The position numbers and the translations under genes are program-made. Positions 1 through 7,727 of a stretch of DNA of 11,652 nt are shown here, one piece after another. Source of the stretch: an uncultured Pirellulaceae bacterium (GTDB lineage: Bacteria; Planctomycetota; Planctomycetia; Pirellulales; Pirellulaceae); assembly GCA_947259675.1 (NCBI GenBank), contig CAMYNE010000019.1:1-11652 (forward strand). The letters run 5' to 3'. Numbering within the stretch: position 1 is the stretch's first letter; the number at the start of each line of letters is the position of its first letter. A model generated the notes under the pieces. That model worked only from the letters and a program-made list of their open reading frames with translations, had not been told where the DNA came from and searched no databases.

Positions 1-1655
1 TGTTTTTCCAATTTTTGGATTTCTTCGCTGCTGCCTTCTTCAGCATCTTTTTTCAAGAGTTCGATCGAAGTCTGCAGTTTTTTGGCCTCCTCTGATTTAT
101 CCTTTGCGCTTTCCAGGCTTTCGTGGACACCGGAATGAAGCTGATTGATTTGAGTAACGAGTTCCTTTTCTTGATCCCATCGCTCTGTTAATGAGATCAA
201 TTCACCCTCCGCAGAAATCAGATCGGCATTCAACTGCTTCAGCTCGTCGGTATGGTCTTTTCCGGTTTGAGTTTCTTCATCGAGAATCCGAATCGCGACT
301 TTCAGCTGCTCAATTTGTCGAGTGCAATCTTCCACTGGAGCAGGAGTGCCAGCCTGGCTGAGCCCGATTCGAGCGCAAGTCGTGTCGAGCAGGCTGACGG
401 ATTTGTCCGGTAACTGACGTCCCGAAATGTACCGACTGGAAAGTCGCACGGAATCCACAATCGCTTCGTTCAGGACACGAACCTGGTGATGCGAGGAAAG
501 AACTTCCGTGACGCCTCTCATCATTACGACAGCAACTTCTTCTTCCGGTTCATTAACTGGAATAACCTGGAATCTCCGGGTCAGTGCCGGGTCTTTTTCA
601 AAATATTGTTTGTATTCCGACCAAGTTGTCGCTGCGATGGTTCTCAACTCGCCTCGTGCCAACGCGGGTTTCAAAAGATTGGCGGCGTCAGCCTGCCCCG
701 CCTGGCCGCCGGCTCCAATCATCGTGTGTGCCTCGTCGATGAACAGAATGATCGGCGTTGGCGATGACTTGACCTCTTGAATGACCGACTTCAGGCGATT
801 TTCAAATTCACCCTTGATCCCGGCACCCGCTTGTAACAAACCGAGGTCCAAAGTCTTGAGCGAGACATTTTTCAGCGCCGGGGGAACCAGGCCCTCGACC
901 AGCTTGATCGCAAATCCTTCGACGACGGCTGTTTTGCCGACACCAGCTTCACCGGTTAAGATTGGGTTGTTCTGTCGTCGTCGAGTCAAAATATCTGTAA
1001 TCTGGCGGATCTCGTGGTCCCGACCCAAGACAGGGTCAATCTTGCCATCTTTCGCACGAGCGGTGAGGTCGATCGTATACAGGTCCAACGAGGGAGTCGC
1101 ACCGGCGGCTCCTGGTTTTGAAGGTGCTCCGGCGGCTGGCGCTGGTGCCCCCGCGATGGCTGCGGGAACGTCCGCCGCTTCTGGTGAATCGTTCAGGATT
1201 TTATAGAAATTGTTAACCAACGATTCATGGGATATTTTTTGGAATTCGCCAGACGCGCTTTTGGCCAGCGTTGCGAGCATGTCGTCACCCAACAAGGCAC
1301 AGATCAAATGGCCTGAGCGAACAACTCCTCCCCCCAAGTCAATCGACCCGGTGACCCAGGCATCTTTGGCCAGTTTTACGAGGTCCGGACTGAGCGCAGG
1401 GGCTCTGGAGTTTCCTGTTTTGAAGCCGTCAAGCGCGCGATTCAAATCCGATTGAAGACGCATCGGATCGACGTCAAATTGACGAATAATAAGATCAAGA
1501 TCATTGCCGCCCTGTTCGAGTATTTTGAGCAACCAATGTTCGATTTCAACATTGTAGTGGGATCGAGAAAGGCAAAGTCCTGACGCTGCTTCAAGTGTAC
1601 GGCGTGTCGTGTCGTTCAGCTTGCCGATGAGCTGTTTTAGATTTACGTGAGCCAT
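1..1655 (-). CDS. tssH: TssH/ClpV, T6SS sheath-disassembly AAA+ ATPase (3' end beyond window)
   Basis: ClpV is a hexameric Clp/HSP100-type ATPase in the cytoplasm that unfolds contracted TssB/TssC sheath so the subunits can be reused. I read 551 codons from an ATG at 1655; the frame is still open at the left edge, so the second AAA+ domain and C-terminus lie outside. Visible parts are a Clp-N domain (about residues 1-155, starting with LKQLIGKLN and including a LEAASGLCLSR stretch typical of ClpV) and an Ala/Pro/Gly-rich linker (about 160-190). Next come the first AAA+ module with Walker A GEAGVGKT (235-242), Walker B IILFIDEAH (302-310) and arginine-finger region TRRF (359-362), then the start of the long coiled-coil M domain (about 440-551). 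The start is supported by AGGG six bases upstream. Full-length ClpV is usually about 850-900 residues, so roughly 60% is here. The ClpV-specific N-domain and the T6SS neighbours separate it from ClpB. Confidence 0.96.
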   Translation of the reverse strand, partial: MAHVNLKQLIGKLNDTTRRTLEAASGLCLSRSHYNVEIEHWLLKILEQGGNDLDLIIRQFDVDPMRLQSDLNRALDGFKTGNSRAPALSPDLVKLAKDAWVTGSIDLGGGVVRSGHLICALLGDDMLATLAKSASGEFQKISHESLVNNFYKILNDSPEAADVPAAIAGAPAPAAGAPSKPGAAGATPSLDLYTIDLTARAKDGKIDPVLGRDHEIRQITDILTRRRQNNPILTGEAGVGKTAVVEGFAIKLVEGLVPPALKNVSLKTLDLGLLQAGAGIKGEFENRLKSVIQEVKSSPTPIILFIDEAHTMIGAGGQAGQADAANLLKPALARGELRTIAATTWSEYKQYFEKDPALTRRFQVIPVNEPEEEVAVVMMRGVTEVLSSHHQVRVLNEAIVDSVRLSSRYISGRQLPDKSVSLLDTTCARIGLSQAGTPAPVEDCTRQIEQLKVAIRILDEETQTGKDHTDELKQLNADLISAEGELISLTERWDQEKELVTQINQLHSGVHESLESAKDKSEEAKKLQTSIELLKKDAEEGSSEEIQKLEK

Positions 1656-1748
1656 TGGTCACCCTGTCTCCCATTTACTGACTGGATTCTTGTGTTTACG
1701 AATTTGTGTTTCTAAGCTTTGCCTCAAAACTGGCGACGCGTCGAGTGA
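1656..1748 (-). promoter_or_regulatory. tssG-tssH spacer with RBS and short direct repeat
   Basis: This 93-bp spacer separates tssG from tssH. On the minus strand it holds the octamer AAACACAA twice (1704-1711 and 1690-1697, 14 bp apart), a perfect 10-bp palindrome CGACGCGTCG at 1734-1743, and the tssH ribosome binding site AGGG at 1662-1665. I see no convincing -35/-10 pair and no terminator. The spacer is wider than the other gaps between tssC2 and tssG, so tssH may have separate control, but read-through from tssG is equally possible. Confidence 0.35.
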
Positions 1749-2828
1749 TCAAGCTGAACTAAACTCCGCGTCAATTGATTCGACATCAAACACTGCGTCT
1801 TCAATATCGCGATCAATGGTTGAACTGACCATCCATGTGTTCCATCCCAACAGACCGCACTCCTCATTTCCCAATTGCATGCAGGGGACCTCCGAACCCT
1901 TAAGGACAAGCTGGAAATCGAAATCGAGTCCGAGTCCGATATAAGCACGAGTGAATTGCGTGAATTCCTGGAGCCGCTTGCGACTGGGCAACAACTCCAA
2001 AAATTGTTGCCAGTGCACAGGCCCCAAGCGTATCCGGAAGCGATTTTGAATCGAGCCAACTCGATTTCCGATCACGACATTCTGCCCCAGCCGTTTACGT
2101 GGATTTGAGAGGTTTGTTTGGTCACCCGATTCGAGGTACAGCCATTCAAATTGAAATTGCCTGATTTCGACATTCATTTGGGTGAACTCTTGCAACATTC
2201 TCGTCAGTCCACTCAACGTCGGGCGACTATTTGAAAAATTACCCGAATAGAACAGCAGGTTTCGATCATCTATCCCCATTCGGTTCTGCAACGATATTTC
2301 GCCGAGTCCAACGGTACAGGAAATGGACCGGGTAATTGCATCTTTTTCAATCGTTCTTTTTGCGACCGATCCGTTTTGCGTCGGTTTGAATCTAGAAAAT
2401 AGCTCGTGCTGAAACGGCAATCGATATTTCACACTCGCTCGGAAAAAGTTGGAGATTATCCGATGATGAAACAGGTCGAAAAAATTTCTCATGGCCAAGT
2501 CGTTGGCCTTAATCCGGTCCAGAACCATTTGCGAATAATGATGCGGCATGACACCGGAAGCACCGACTAAACCGAGGAATGAAACAGTGACCGAGTAACG
2601 ACCGTCGCCAATGTCTTCAATCTTGCAAATGTCGCTGGAGGAATGGCGCAAACCGGTCGCCGACTTGAATCTGACGATTTCGTTCTCAGGAGCGTTTTCA
2701 TAACCGACGAGCTTGTCGTGGAGTTCGACCTCTCCATTTTGATAAAGATACAAAAGCCGAATCAGTTGCGCAAAATCGAACTGATAGGGTTCTTGTGCCA
2801 TCAATTTTTGTACGGGTTCCGGAATCAT
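1749..2828 (-). CDS. tssG: TssG (ImpH family), T6SS baseplate protein
   Basis: TssG joins TssF, TssE and TssK to form the T6SS baseplate wedges. The protein is 359 residues, normal for the family. Its N-terminus has the expected aromatic/hydrophobic pattern (YQFDFAQLIRLLYLYQNG). The central hallmark is clear: FLGLVGASGVMPHHYSQ, then a DLFHHRIISNFFRA segment, matching the conserved family block 'GL.GPSGVLP.HYTE...FLD.FNHRL.SLFYRA'. There is no signal peptide or membrane segment. I chose the ATG at 2828 over an in-frame TTG at 2834: an AAGG at 2835-2838 lies six bases before the ATG but abuts the TTG with no spacing. The gene follows the tssF stop (2842-2844) by only a few bases, so it is surely co-transcribed with tssF. 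Family assignment is firm. Confidence 0.95.
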   Translation of the reverse strand: MIPEPVQKLMAQEPYQFDFAQLIRLLYLYQNGEVELHDKLVGYENAPENEIVRFKSATGLRHSSSDICKIEDIGDGRYSVTVSFLGLVGASGVMPHHYSQMVLDRIKANDLAMRNFFDLFHHRIISNFFRASVKYRLPFQHELFSRFKPTQNGSVAKRTIEKDAITRSISCTVGLGEISLQNRMGIDDRNLLFYSGNFSNSRPTLSGLTRMLQEFTQMNVEIRQFQFEWLYLESGDQTNLSNPRKRLGQNVVIGNRVGSIQNRFRIRLGPVHWQQFLELLPSRKRLQEFTQFTRAYIGLGLDFDFQLVLKGSEVPCMQLGNEECGLLGWNTWMVSSTIDRDIEDAVFDVESIDAEFSSA

Positions 2829-2834
2829 CGACAA

Positions 2835-2838
2835 CCTT
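2835..2838 (-). promoter_or_regulatory. tssG ribosome binding site (decides the start codon)
   Basis: AAGG on the minus strand, six bases before the ATG at 2828. It would be directly adjacent to the alternative TTG at 2834, which makes that start unlikely. It sits in the few bases after the tssF stop codon, consistent with re-initiation by ribosomes finishing tssF. Confidence 0.6.
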
Positions 2839-2841
2839 GGA

Positions 2842-4677
2842 TCAAATTAATTCAGTATCGCCCGTGCGTAGGGGCCATTTGTCGAAACGTTTGCCCTGCC
2901 TGGTTTCGACAATGGTTTTTGTAAACGAGTTGATGGAGGTATACATCGCGAGAAAGCGTTCCAACACGCAACTAAACAAATACTCGCCTCCACCTGAAAA
3001 CTTTGTTTCGTCAATGACAAGTTGGATCTCTGTGCCTTTACAGAAGCCGGCTGAGACAGACCCTCCAACGCGCCCCACCATTCGCCTTGTTTTCGAACTT
3101 AACAACCCGTCGATCATCATGTCGATTGCCCGATTGTTGGTGAAATTGTAAAGACGTAACATCTCACGCAGACTCGTGGCTCCATAATCGTCATCGGTTA
3201 AGGAAAGATGATTCAGGGCAAGATGGGAGATCAGTCGCCAATGCGATTGATCGGTCAACTGCGGCCGCCGAGTTTCTGTGGGGTGATGAAGCAGTTGCGT
3301 CTGGACCATGGCATCGCCTCCCGAAAGGGAGAACTTTGTACCCCTGGGCAATTCATTGGGGTAGTTGCGATTCAAGCAGGTTGTGTAGACATCAATGGTT
3401 CGAGTCGAAGTTTGGGCGTCGCGTCCGTCAAGTCCGGTCAAGCTGAGGTAGACATCCGTTCCCAAATCCTGGCTGTGTTCTCTGCCAAAGGGGGCGACTT
3501 CAACTTTGCGACGATTCGAAAACCAGAACAAATTGGCTGCGGAATCAGTCGTCGGATGATTCGCCGAATAGAACGGAAAAACTTCGACGTCATTGCCGTT
3601 GGTATTCGCAATGACTTTGTCGATCGAGTAAACTTCGTTCGCCAATGCGCGTCGCGCGTCGGGAACGACCCGGTATTCGCCTTCGGTAGGTTTCAGCATG
3701 ATGGGTTCTGCCCGCTGCTGGAACAAATTGACGATTGGTGTTGCTCCCAGGCAAAAGGCGGATGCCGGTATATTGTTTTCAAGATTTCGCGGCATTTCGT
3801 TCAGGTAAATGTAGACGTTGAGCGATTGGAATTTTCCTACCTTGGCGAGGGTGGCTTTATCCAGTGCGAGGTCAAAGAACAGAAACTTTTGCGGAAATGC
3901 GCAAAACTCGGTCAACAAATGAAAACCCAATCGCGCTCGGGCGGAATAGTCCAACAGCGCTTCGTCCGAATTGAAGCCGACGGGCGAAATCGCATCCGCT
4001 GGGAGAATCACTGGGTCGGTGTCTGTGTCGGAGGTCGCGACGGCAATCCCATGGGTGTTATTCAACAACAACTCGTAAAGGTCAAAAACGTACCGCGATT
4101 CGCCATTGAGGTAAAACCTGAGTTTTTCCAAGGAGAGCTGATCGAACGGCACATCGGGCGAAAAACATTTCAACTGAAGCCTGACCACGCCTTTTGCGCG
4201 ATCTCCGAGCGTCGTTGGGGGGCCCGTGAAAGGCGGAGTTTGGACTCCGGCTGCAGCAATTGCGATGGGCCATAACTTGACAGGAAAACACGTTCGAAAT
4301 CGACAAGGCTCGCCATCGATCGGCGCGGTTGTTAATTCGGTTCGGACTTTGACGTTGTAACCGTTTTTCAGTCCGAACTGCGACGCAGGCAAGGACAAAC
4401 TGACGATGCCACAAGAGGGTATCGGATTCAGGTATTCTGGATAGAGGATGTTCAGGAATGCCTGGCAGAGCTCTGGAAATTCGTCTTCCATTTTCAGGCG
4501 CAGGCGAGCATTGAGAAAAGCGAATGCTTCAATGAGGCGAGAGATGTGGGGATCTTCGCCCTGCTTTTCGAATTTTAATCGACCCGCGATCTTGGGATGC
4601 TGCCGGGCGAATTCCTCCGAAAGCCGGCGAAAATAGTTTAGTTCGGAATTATAGAATTCCAGCAATTCGTCACTCAT
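2842..4677 (-). CDS. tssF: TssF (ImpG/VasA family), T6SS baseplate protein
   Basis: TssF is the large wedge subunit of the T6SS baseplate, homologous in part to phage gp6, and pairs with TssG. The 611-residue length is typical. The N-terminus is diagnostic: ELLEFYNSELNYFRRLSEEF, followed by FARQHPKIAGRL and, near residues 45-90, DPHISRLIEAFAFLNARL and FPELCQAFLNILYPEYL with the PIPS motif. These correspond to the family pattern 'FY..EL..LR..G.EFA..HPKIA.RL...DP.VERL.EG.AFL.AR'. The start ATG (4675-4677) overlaps the tssE stop as ATGA, so translation is probably coupled to tssE. The complementary strand carries a 355-codon open frame across this gene, which I regard as a shadow. Assignment is firm. 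Confidence 0.97.
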   Translation of the reverse strand: MSDELLEFYNSELNYFRRLSEEFARQHPKIAGRLKFEKQGEDPHISRLIEAFAFLNARLRLKMEDEFPELCQAFLNILYPEYLNPIPSCGIVSLSLPASQFGLKNGYNVKVRTELTTAPIDGEPCRFRTCFPVKLWPIAIAAAGVQTPPFTGPPTTLGDRAKGVVRLQLKCFSPDVPFDQLSLEKLRFYLNGESRYVFDLYELLLNNTHGIAVATSDTDTDPVILPADAISPVGFNSDEALLDYSARARLGFHLLTEFCAFPQKFLFFDLALDKATLAKVGKFQSLNVYIYLNEMPRNLENNIPASAFCLGATPIVNLFQQRAEPIMLKPTEGEYRVVPDARRALANEVYSIDKVIANTNGNDVEVFPFYSANHPTTDSAANLFWFSNRRKVEVAPFGREHSQDLGTDVYLSLTGLDGRDAQTSTRTIDVYTTCLNRNYPNELPRGTKFSLSGGDAMVQTQLLHHPTETRRPQLTDQSHWRLISHLALNHLSLTDDDYGATSLREMLRLYNFTNNRAIDMMIDGLLSSKTRRMVGRVGGSVSAGFCKGTEIQLVIDETKFSGGGEYLFSCVLERFLAMYTSINSFTKTIVETRQGKRFDKWPLRTGDTELI

Positions 4678-5162
4678 GAAGACTTCACTTCGAATTCAGA
4701 GGAATGAACGTCAAGTGATGTGTCAAACACCACTTGTTCGGGAAATGGTTCGGAGTGCAACAGGCCATCCACCCTGAAACTTAAAGTACGATCGATATTG
4801 TCGACTTTTCTTGAGAGCTCGATCGTGAATTTGATCAGTCGAGGTTCAAATTTCTCGATGGCTTTCCTGACAATTTGGATCAACCGATTTTGGTTTTCCG
4901 GCCCACCCATATTGACGCCAGTAAAATCTGGAATCCCGTAATTAATAAGCGACAATTCAAGTTCTTCGTAATCTGGCGGCCATTTTGTACACGTCCAACG
5001 CGTGTTCAAAAGGTTCTCCAGATCTCGACGCAAACTTTGTTTGAGTTCATAGATTACCTGGCTTTGCGATTTTGGGGACTCCGTCTGCAAATTGGGTTGG
5101 TGGTCAATCAAGCGATCATAAACCGAAGGTAACAGCCTGTCTTCATTTCGAACTCCAGCCAT
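4674..5162 (-). CDS. tssE: TssE (ImpF, gp25-like), T6SS baseplate wedge protein
   Basis: TssE resembles phage T4 gp25 and links the baseplate wedges to the first sheath ring. It is 162 residues, within the usual 130-180. Family signatures in order: LLPSVYDRLID near the N-terminus (residues 9-19), LRRDLENLLNTRW (about 44-56), LSLINYGIPDFTG (about 70-82), IEKFEPRLIKFTIEL (about 103-117) and FRVDGLLHSEPFPEQVVFDT (about 128-147). The gp25-type 'RFEPRL' segment is present as KFEPRL. A GGAG at 5172-5175, within the last codons of tagJ, lies nine bases before the ATG. The 3' end overlaps tssF by four bases. No truncation is seen. Confidence 0.96.
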   Translation of the reverse strand: MAGVRNEDRLLPSVYDRLIDHQPNLQTESPKSQSQVIYELKQSLRRDLENLLNTRWTCTKWPPDYEELELSLINYGIPDFTGVNMGGPENQNRLIQIVRKAIEKFEPRLIKFTIELSRKVDNIDRTLSFRVDGLLHSEPFPEQVVFDTSLDVHSSEFEVKSS

Positions 5163-5165
5163 CGA

Positions 5166-5996
5166 CTATGACTCCTGCCCGGCTTTGTGGAATTCGATTT
5201 TGTTGAGTTCCATGATCGTGTAGGCGTTGTCTCCGAACACAAACATCTTTTGCCCCTGCCCAACAACTGGACCGTCTTCAAAAAGGGGAATCCATTCCGT
5301 TTCTCCGCCCATGATGAGCGCATCACTCAAATCGTCGACTGGACGGAGGTGTCGAGAATAACGGGTCGGAATGTAAACTTCGCCGTCCAAGCCGCCTTCA
5401 ACTTCGATATTGGCACTGCGCCAGATCTGGTCTTGGAGGCGTTCGGGTTCACGGAAGGTGACCGATGACACATTCTCGAACGGAATCAAAAAGTACTTGC
5501 CGTTCGTGGTTAGCACTTCCAAGAAACCGGACATGAAATCGTCGAGGTTGCGGGCAAAATCGAACTCAATGCCGTTTGCTTCACCCGAAACGACGGGTAG
5601 ATTTTCTTTGACTGCCTCCAGATGCTGAGCAACTTCGCCAAACGACCCTTCGCGTACGGCGATCAATGCCCGTAACAGCGCCTGCATTGCATCACTGGGT
5701 TCGGCAACCAACTCCGGCGTTCGTCCGTCCGTGAAAAATTGTTCTCGAGCAACTTCGGCACGCATCAACTGCCGAATCAGTCCAACTCCAAGTTGCATTT
5801 CGGAGTCTTGTTCGGCAATGGTTGCCAGTTGGTTATCGGCGCGTTCCCAATCGCCGGAAAAGCAGAACAGCTGACACAGAATACTTCTCGATTCGATGTC
5901 GGTAGGATTGTCTCGAACTGTCTTTTTGCCCGCTTCCAGGGCAGCAGCCAGTTGGTTGTCTCGAATCAGATCAAGAATGGTCATTTCGGTTTTCAT
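5166..5996 (-). CDS. tagJ: TagJ/ImpE family T6SS accessory protein
   Basis: The protein has 276 residues and matches the ImpE/SciE/TagJ family. In Pseudomonas the homologue HsiE1 binds the TssB N-terminus and the ClpV ATPase and is thought to help sheath turnover. The N-terminal part (about 1-75) looks like short helical TPR-type repeats, including LAAALEAGKKTVRDNP and ESRSILCQLFCFSGDWERA. The C-terminal half has the family block RNLDDFMSGFLEVL followed by GKYFLIPFENV, then FREPERLQDQIWR, GEVYIPTRYS and a late GQGQKMFVFGD. It lies 12 bp after tssC2 and 3 bp before tssE, the position of impE in imp-type clusters. An AGGA ten bases upstream of the ATG (around 6007-6010) is a plausible ribosome site; a second in-frame ATG four codons later cannot be excluded as the start. 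TagJ occurs only in a subset of T6SSs and is dispensable in some, so its exact role here is inferred. Confidence 0.92.
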   Translation of the reverse strand: MKTEMTILDLIRDNQLAAALEAGKKTVRDNPTDIESRSILCQLFCFSGDWERADNQLATIAEQDSEMQLGVGLIRQLMRAEVAREQFFTDGRTPELVAEPSDAMQALLRALIAVREGSFGEVAQHLEAVKENLPVVSGEANGIEFDFARNLDDFMSGFLEVLTTNGKYFLIPFENVSSVTFREPERLQDQIWRSANIEVEGGLDGEVYIPTRYSRHLRPVDDLSDALIMGGETEWIPLFEDGPVVGQGQKMFVFGDNAYTIMELNKIEFHKAGQES

Positions 5997-6008
5997 TTCT
6001 GGTGATTC

Positions 6009-7631
6009 CTATAGTTCGGTTTTGAGCCGGATTCCGGCGTTCAGCCCTTCGATTTCATAATGGGGTTGGAGATCAAATAGAGCCTCGTAGACACCTGCCT
6101 TATGCGGCAAAGATCTGACCTGAACATCGGCGTTGAAAAGCGGGTATTTGGCTTTGGCTTTGGCGTTCGCACTTACGTCACTGGTGACGTAGCCACCAAT
6201 CCAGGTTAGAAGTTCATTTTCTATCTCAGCCGGATCATTGTATCTTCCAATCGTCTCGCGCCCAATTTTCTTCAAATAATGAGCGAATCTGGAAACGCAT
6301 AACATGTTGTGGATCATCGAAGACATCTTCGCATTTACATTGGCAATTTCACTGTCGTATTTCTTGGGTTTCTGAATCGAAACGCCTGAATAGAATGCGA
6401 CGTTGGGAGAGCCATAAATCGAGCAAAGCGGGATGAAGCCAAGATCAGATAGTTCTTTTTCCAACGCATCAGTAACCATGCCATCGGTCGATGGTTTTGG
6501 TATCACTCGGTCCCGATCGGCGGCGTAGTATTCGACCGGCAACTCGGTAATCAGTCCGCCGCCATCATGACCTTGATCAACACCGCGAATATCGTTCAGC
6601 CAACCTGTCCGGCAAAAGGCCCTCATGACCACAGCTGCATACGCAAAGGCGGCACCGCCCCAAAGATGTTTTGAAGAGTCGTTTCCCTTGGTGTCTTCTC
6701 GAAAACAAAACTCGTTCAGTCGAGAAGCTTCCCTAAAGTTGCGATCGTATTGAGCGGCCAATCCAAACTCGGGACGTTCGCCGTAGGGACAACGCATGAG
6801 AATTCTCGGTAGGCAAAGCCCCAGAAAACGAGCATCTTCTTTGTTGATCAGCCGATTCCATTTGACGTTTTTGATGTCGTCGTGCAGCTTGAGGTCCGAA
6901 ATCTCGTCCAGTTGACTGAAGTCATCGAGGTCCAGCATTTTCGGGGAGGCGTTCGTCAGAAAAGGACTGAACGCCGACGCCGCGACTGCCGACATGTTAT
7001 CCAGGACGAATAAGTCGTCGACATTACCGCTGGAATCGACGTTGTTGATTTCGTAGTCACCGATTAGGAGCCCAAACGGCTCGCCGCCATAAGTTCCAAA
7101 TTCTTGTTCGTAGACTTTATCGAATATCGCGCTCTCCTCGACATAGCCGGCGAAGTCCGTTTCAAGTTCTTTCCAACTGACATCCAGAATTTTTAACTTG
7201 ACCCTTGGGCTGAGCGGATCGTGTTCGTGACTTTCTTTGTTCAGCACCCCGTGTAGCAACTGGAGCCCGCGCCACGAAGCTTCCAGCTTTTGAAAGCGGG
7301 GATGATGGATGACTGCATTTAGTTGCTTGTTGAGTTGTTCGTCGATGACCGCCACGTCTCGATTCAATTTGCGCGAAATCTCTTCCTTGTTGTCTTTCGA
7401 TCGGGAGAGCGGACGTCCCAACCACAGTTCGATGGCTTTGAATGGGTCGCCGCAACCGAGAAACTCTTTGAGGCGATGACCGCGCTTCTCGAGTTGCTCA
7501 CCTTCCGCAATAGACGACAACCCATCTCCAGCCAGCTCTTCTGACTCCGGATAGAGTTCTTGCGTTTCGGGCTGTAAGAATAGCTCTTCTGAATTCGACG
7601 GGGATGGGTCAGAAGAGCCGCTACTCATCAT
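6009..7631 (-). CDS. tssC2: Second TssC paralogue (ImpD-like, TssC40-type) sheath protein
   Basis: This 540-residue protein belongs to the TssC/VipB (EvpB) sheath family but differs clearly from the tssC1 product upstream. Shared landmarks are KLEASWRGLQLL (115-126), YGGEPFGLLIGDYEI, AASAFSPFLT, RCPYG, FAHYLKKI and a C-terminal sheath strand ending AGIRLKTEL. The stretch HLWGGAAFAYAAVV, and ELSDLGFIPLC followed later by SIQKPKKYD, are typical of ImpD of Rhizobium and TssC40 of Agrobacterium. The first 50 or so residues are rich in Ser, Glu and Pro and have no counterpart in tssC1. The gene starts with two adjacent ATGs (7631 and 7628); I took the first, but the ribosome site (AGAAGAA region) is weak and either is possible. 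It opens the compact tssC2-tagJ-tssE-tssF-tssG run. Whether it co-polymerises with TssC1 in one sheath or replaces it is not visible from sequence. Confidence 0.93.
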   Translation of the reverse strand: MMSSGSSDPSPSNSEELFLQPETQELYPESEELAGDGLSSIAEGEQLEKRGHRLKEFLGCGDPFKAIELWLGRPLSRSKDNKEEISRKLNRDVAVIDEQLNKQLNAVIHHPRFQKLEASWRGLQLLHGVLNKESHEHDPLSPRVKLKILDVSWKELETDFAGYVEESAIFDKVYEQEFGTYGGEPFGLLIGDYEINNVDSSGNVDDLFVLDNMSAVAASAFSPFLTNASPKMLDLDDFSQLDEISDLKLHDDIKNVKWNRLINKEDARFLGLCLPRILMRCPYGERPEFGLAAQYDRNFREASRLNEFCFREDTKGNDSSKHLWGGAAFAYAAVVMRAFCRTGWLNDIRGVDQGHDGGGLITELPVEYYAADRDRVIPKPSTDGMVTDALEKELSDLGFIPLCSIYGSPNVAFYSGVSIQKPKKYDSEIANVNAKMSSMIHNMLCVSRFAHYLKKIGRETIGRYNDPAEIENELLTWIGGYVTSDVSANAKAKAKYPLFNADVQVRSLPHKAGVYEALFDLQPHYEIEGLNAGIRLKTEL

Positions 7632-7727
7632 GGATTTCTTCTAAAACAAAGCACGATTGACAAACGACGGCCGTCAAGCGATCCCAACAGGCCGTCGCGA
7701 ATCTAGCGAAATCAAAAAAACGAAGTA
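7632..7727 (-). promoter_or_regulatory. tssC1-tssC2 spacer with GC-rich hairpin
   Basis: The 96-bp gap contains an 8-bp perfect inverted repeat: CGACGGCC at 7690-7697 and GGCCGTCG at 7665-7672 as read on the minus strand, with a 17-nt loop and one further G.U pair possible. A run of seven T lies shortly after the tssC1 stop but upstream of the hairpin. The bases after the hairpin are TTTG and not a long T-run, so it does not look like a classical intrinsic terminator. It could protect the 3' end of a tssB-tssC1 message or partly attenuate read-through. Confidence 0.45.

Noticed and set aside
781..1206. 141-codon plus-strand frame opposite tssH
   Set aside because: It covers the antisense of the ClpV linker and Walker A region; the Ala/Pro-rich part merely mirrors the linker codons.
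2829..2834. TTG at 2834 as the tssG start
   Set aside because: The AAGG ribosome site would touch it with no spacing; the ATG at 2828 has a proper six-base spacer.
3208..4275. 355-codon open frame on the plus strand opposite tssF
   Set aside because: It lies entirely within a gene with unmistakable TssF signatures, resembles no family I know, and has no ribosome site or independent context; it is a shadow of codon bias in tssF.
7665..7720. Intrinsic terminator after tssC1
   Set aside because: The T-run is upstream of the stable hairpin in transcription direction, and the bases after the hairpin are not a T-run; a weaker 6-bp A/T stem before the T-run is too unstable to call.
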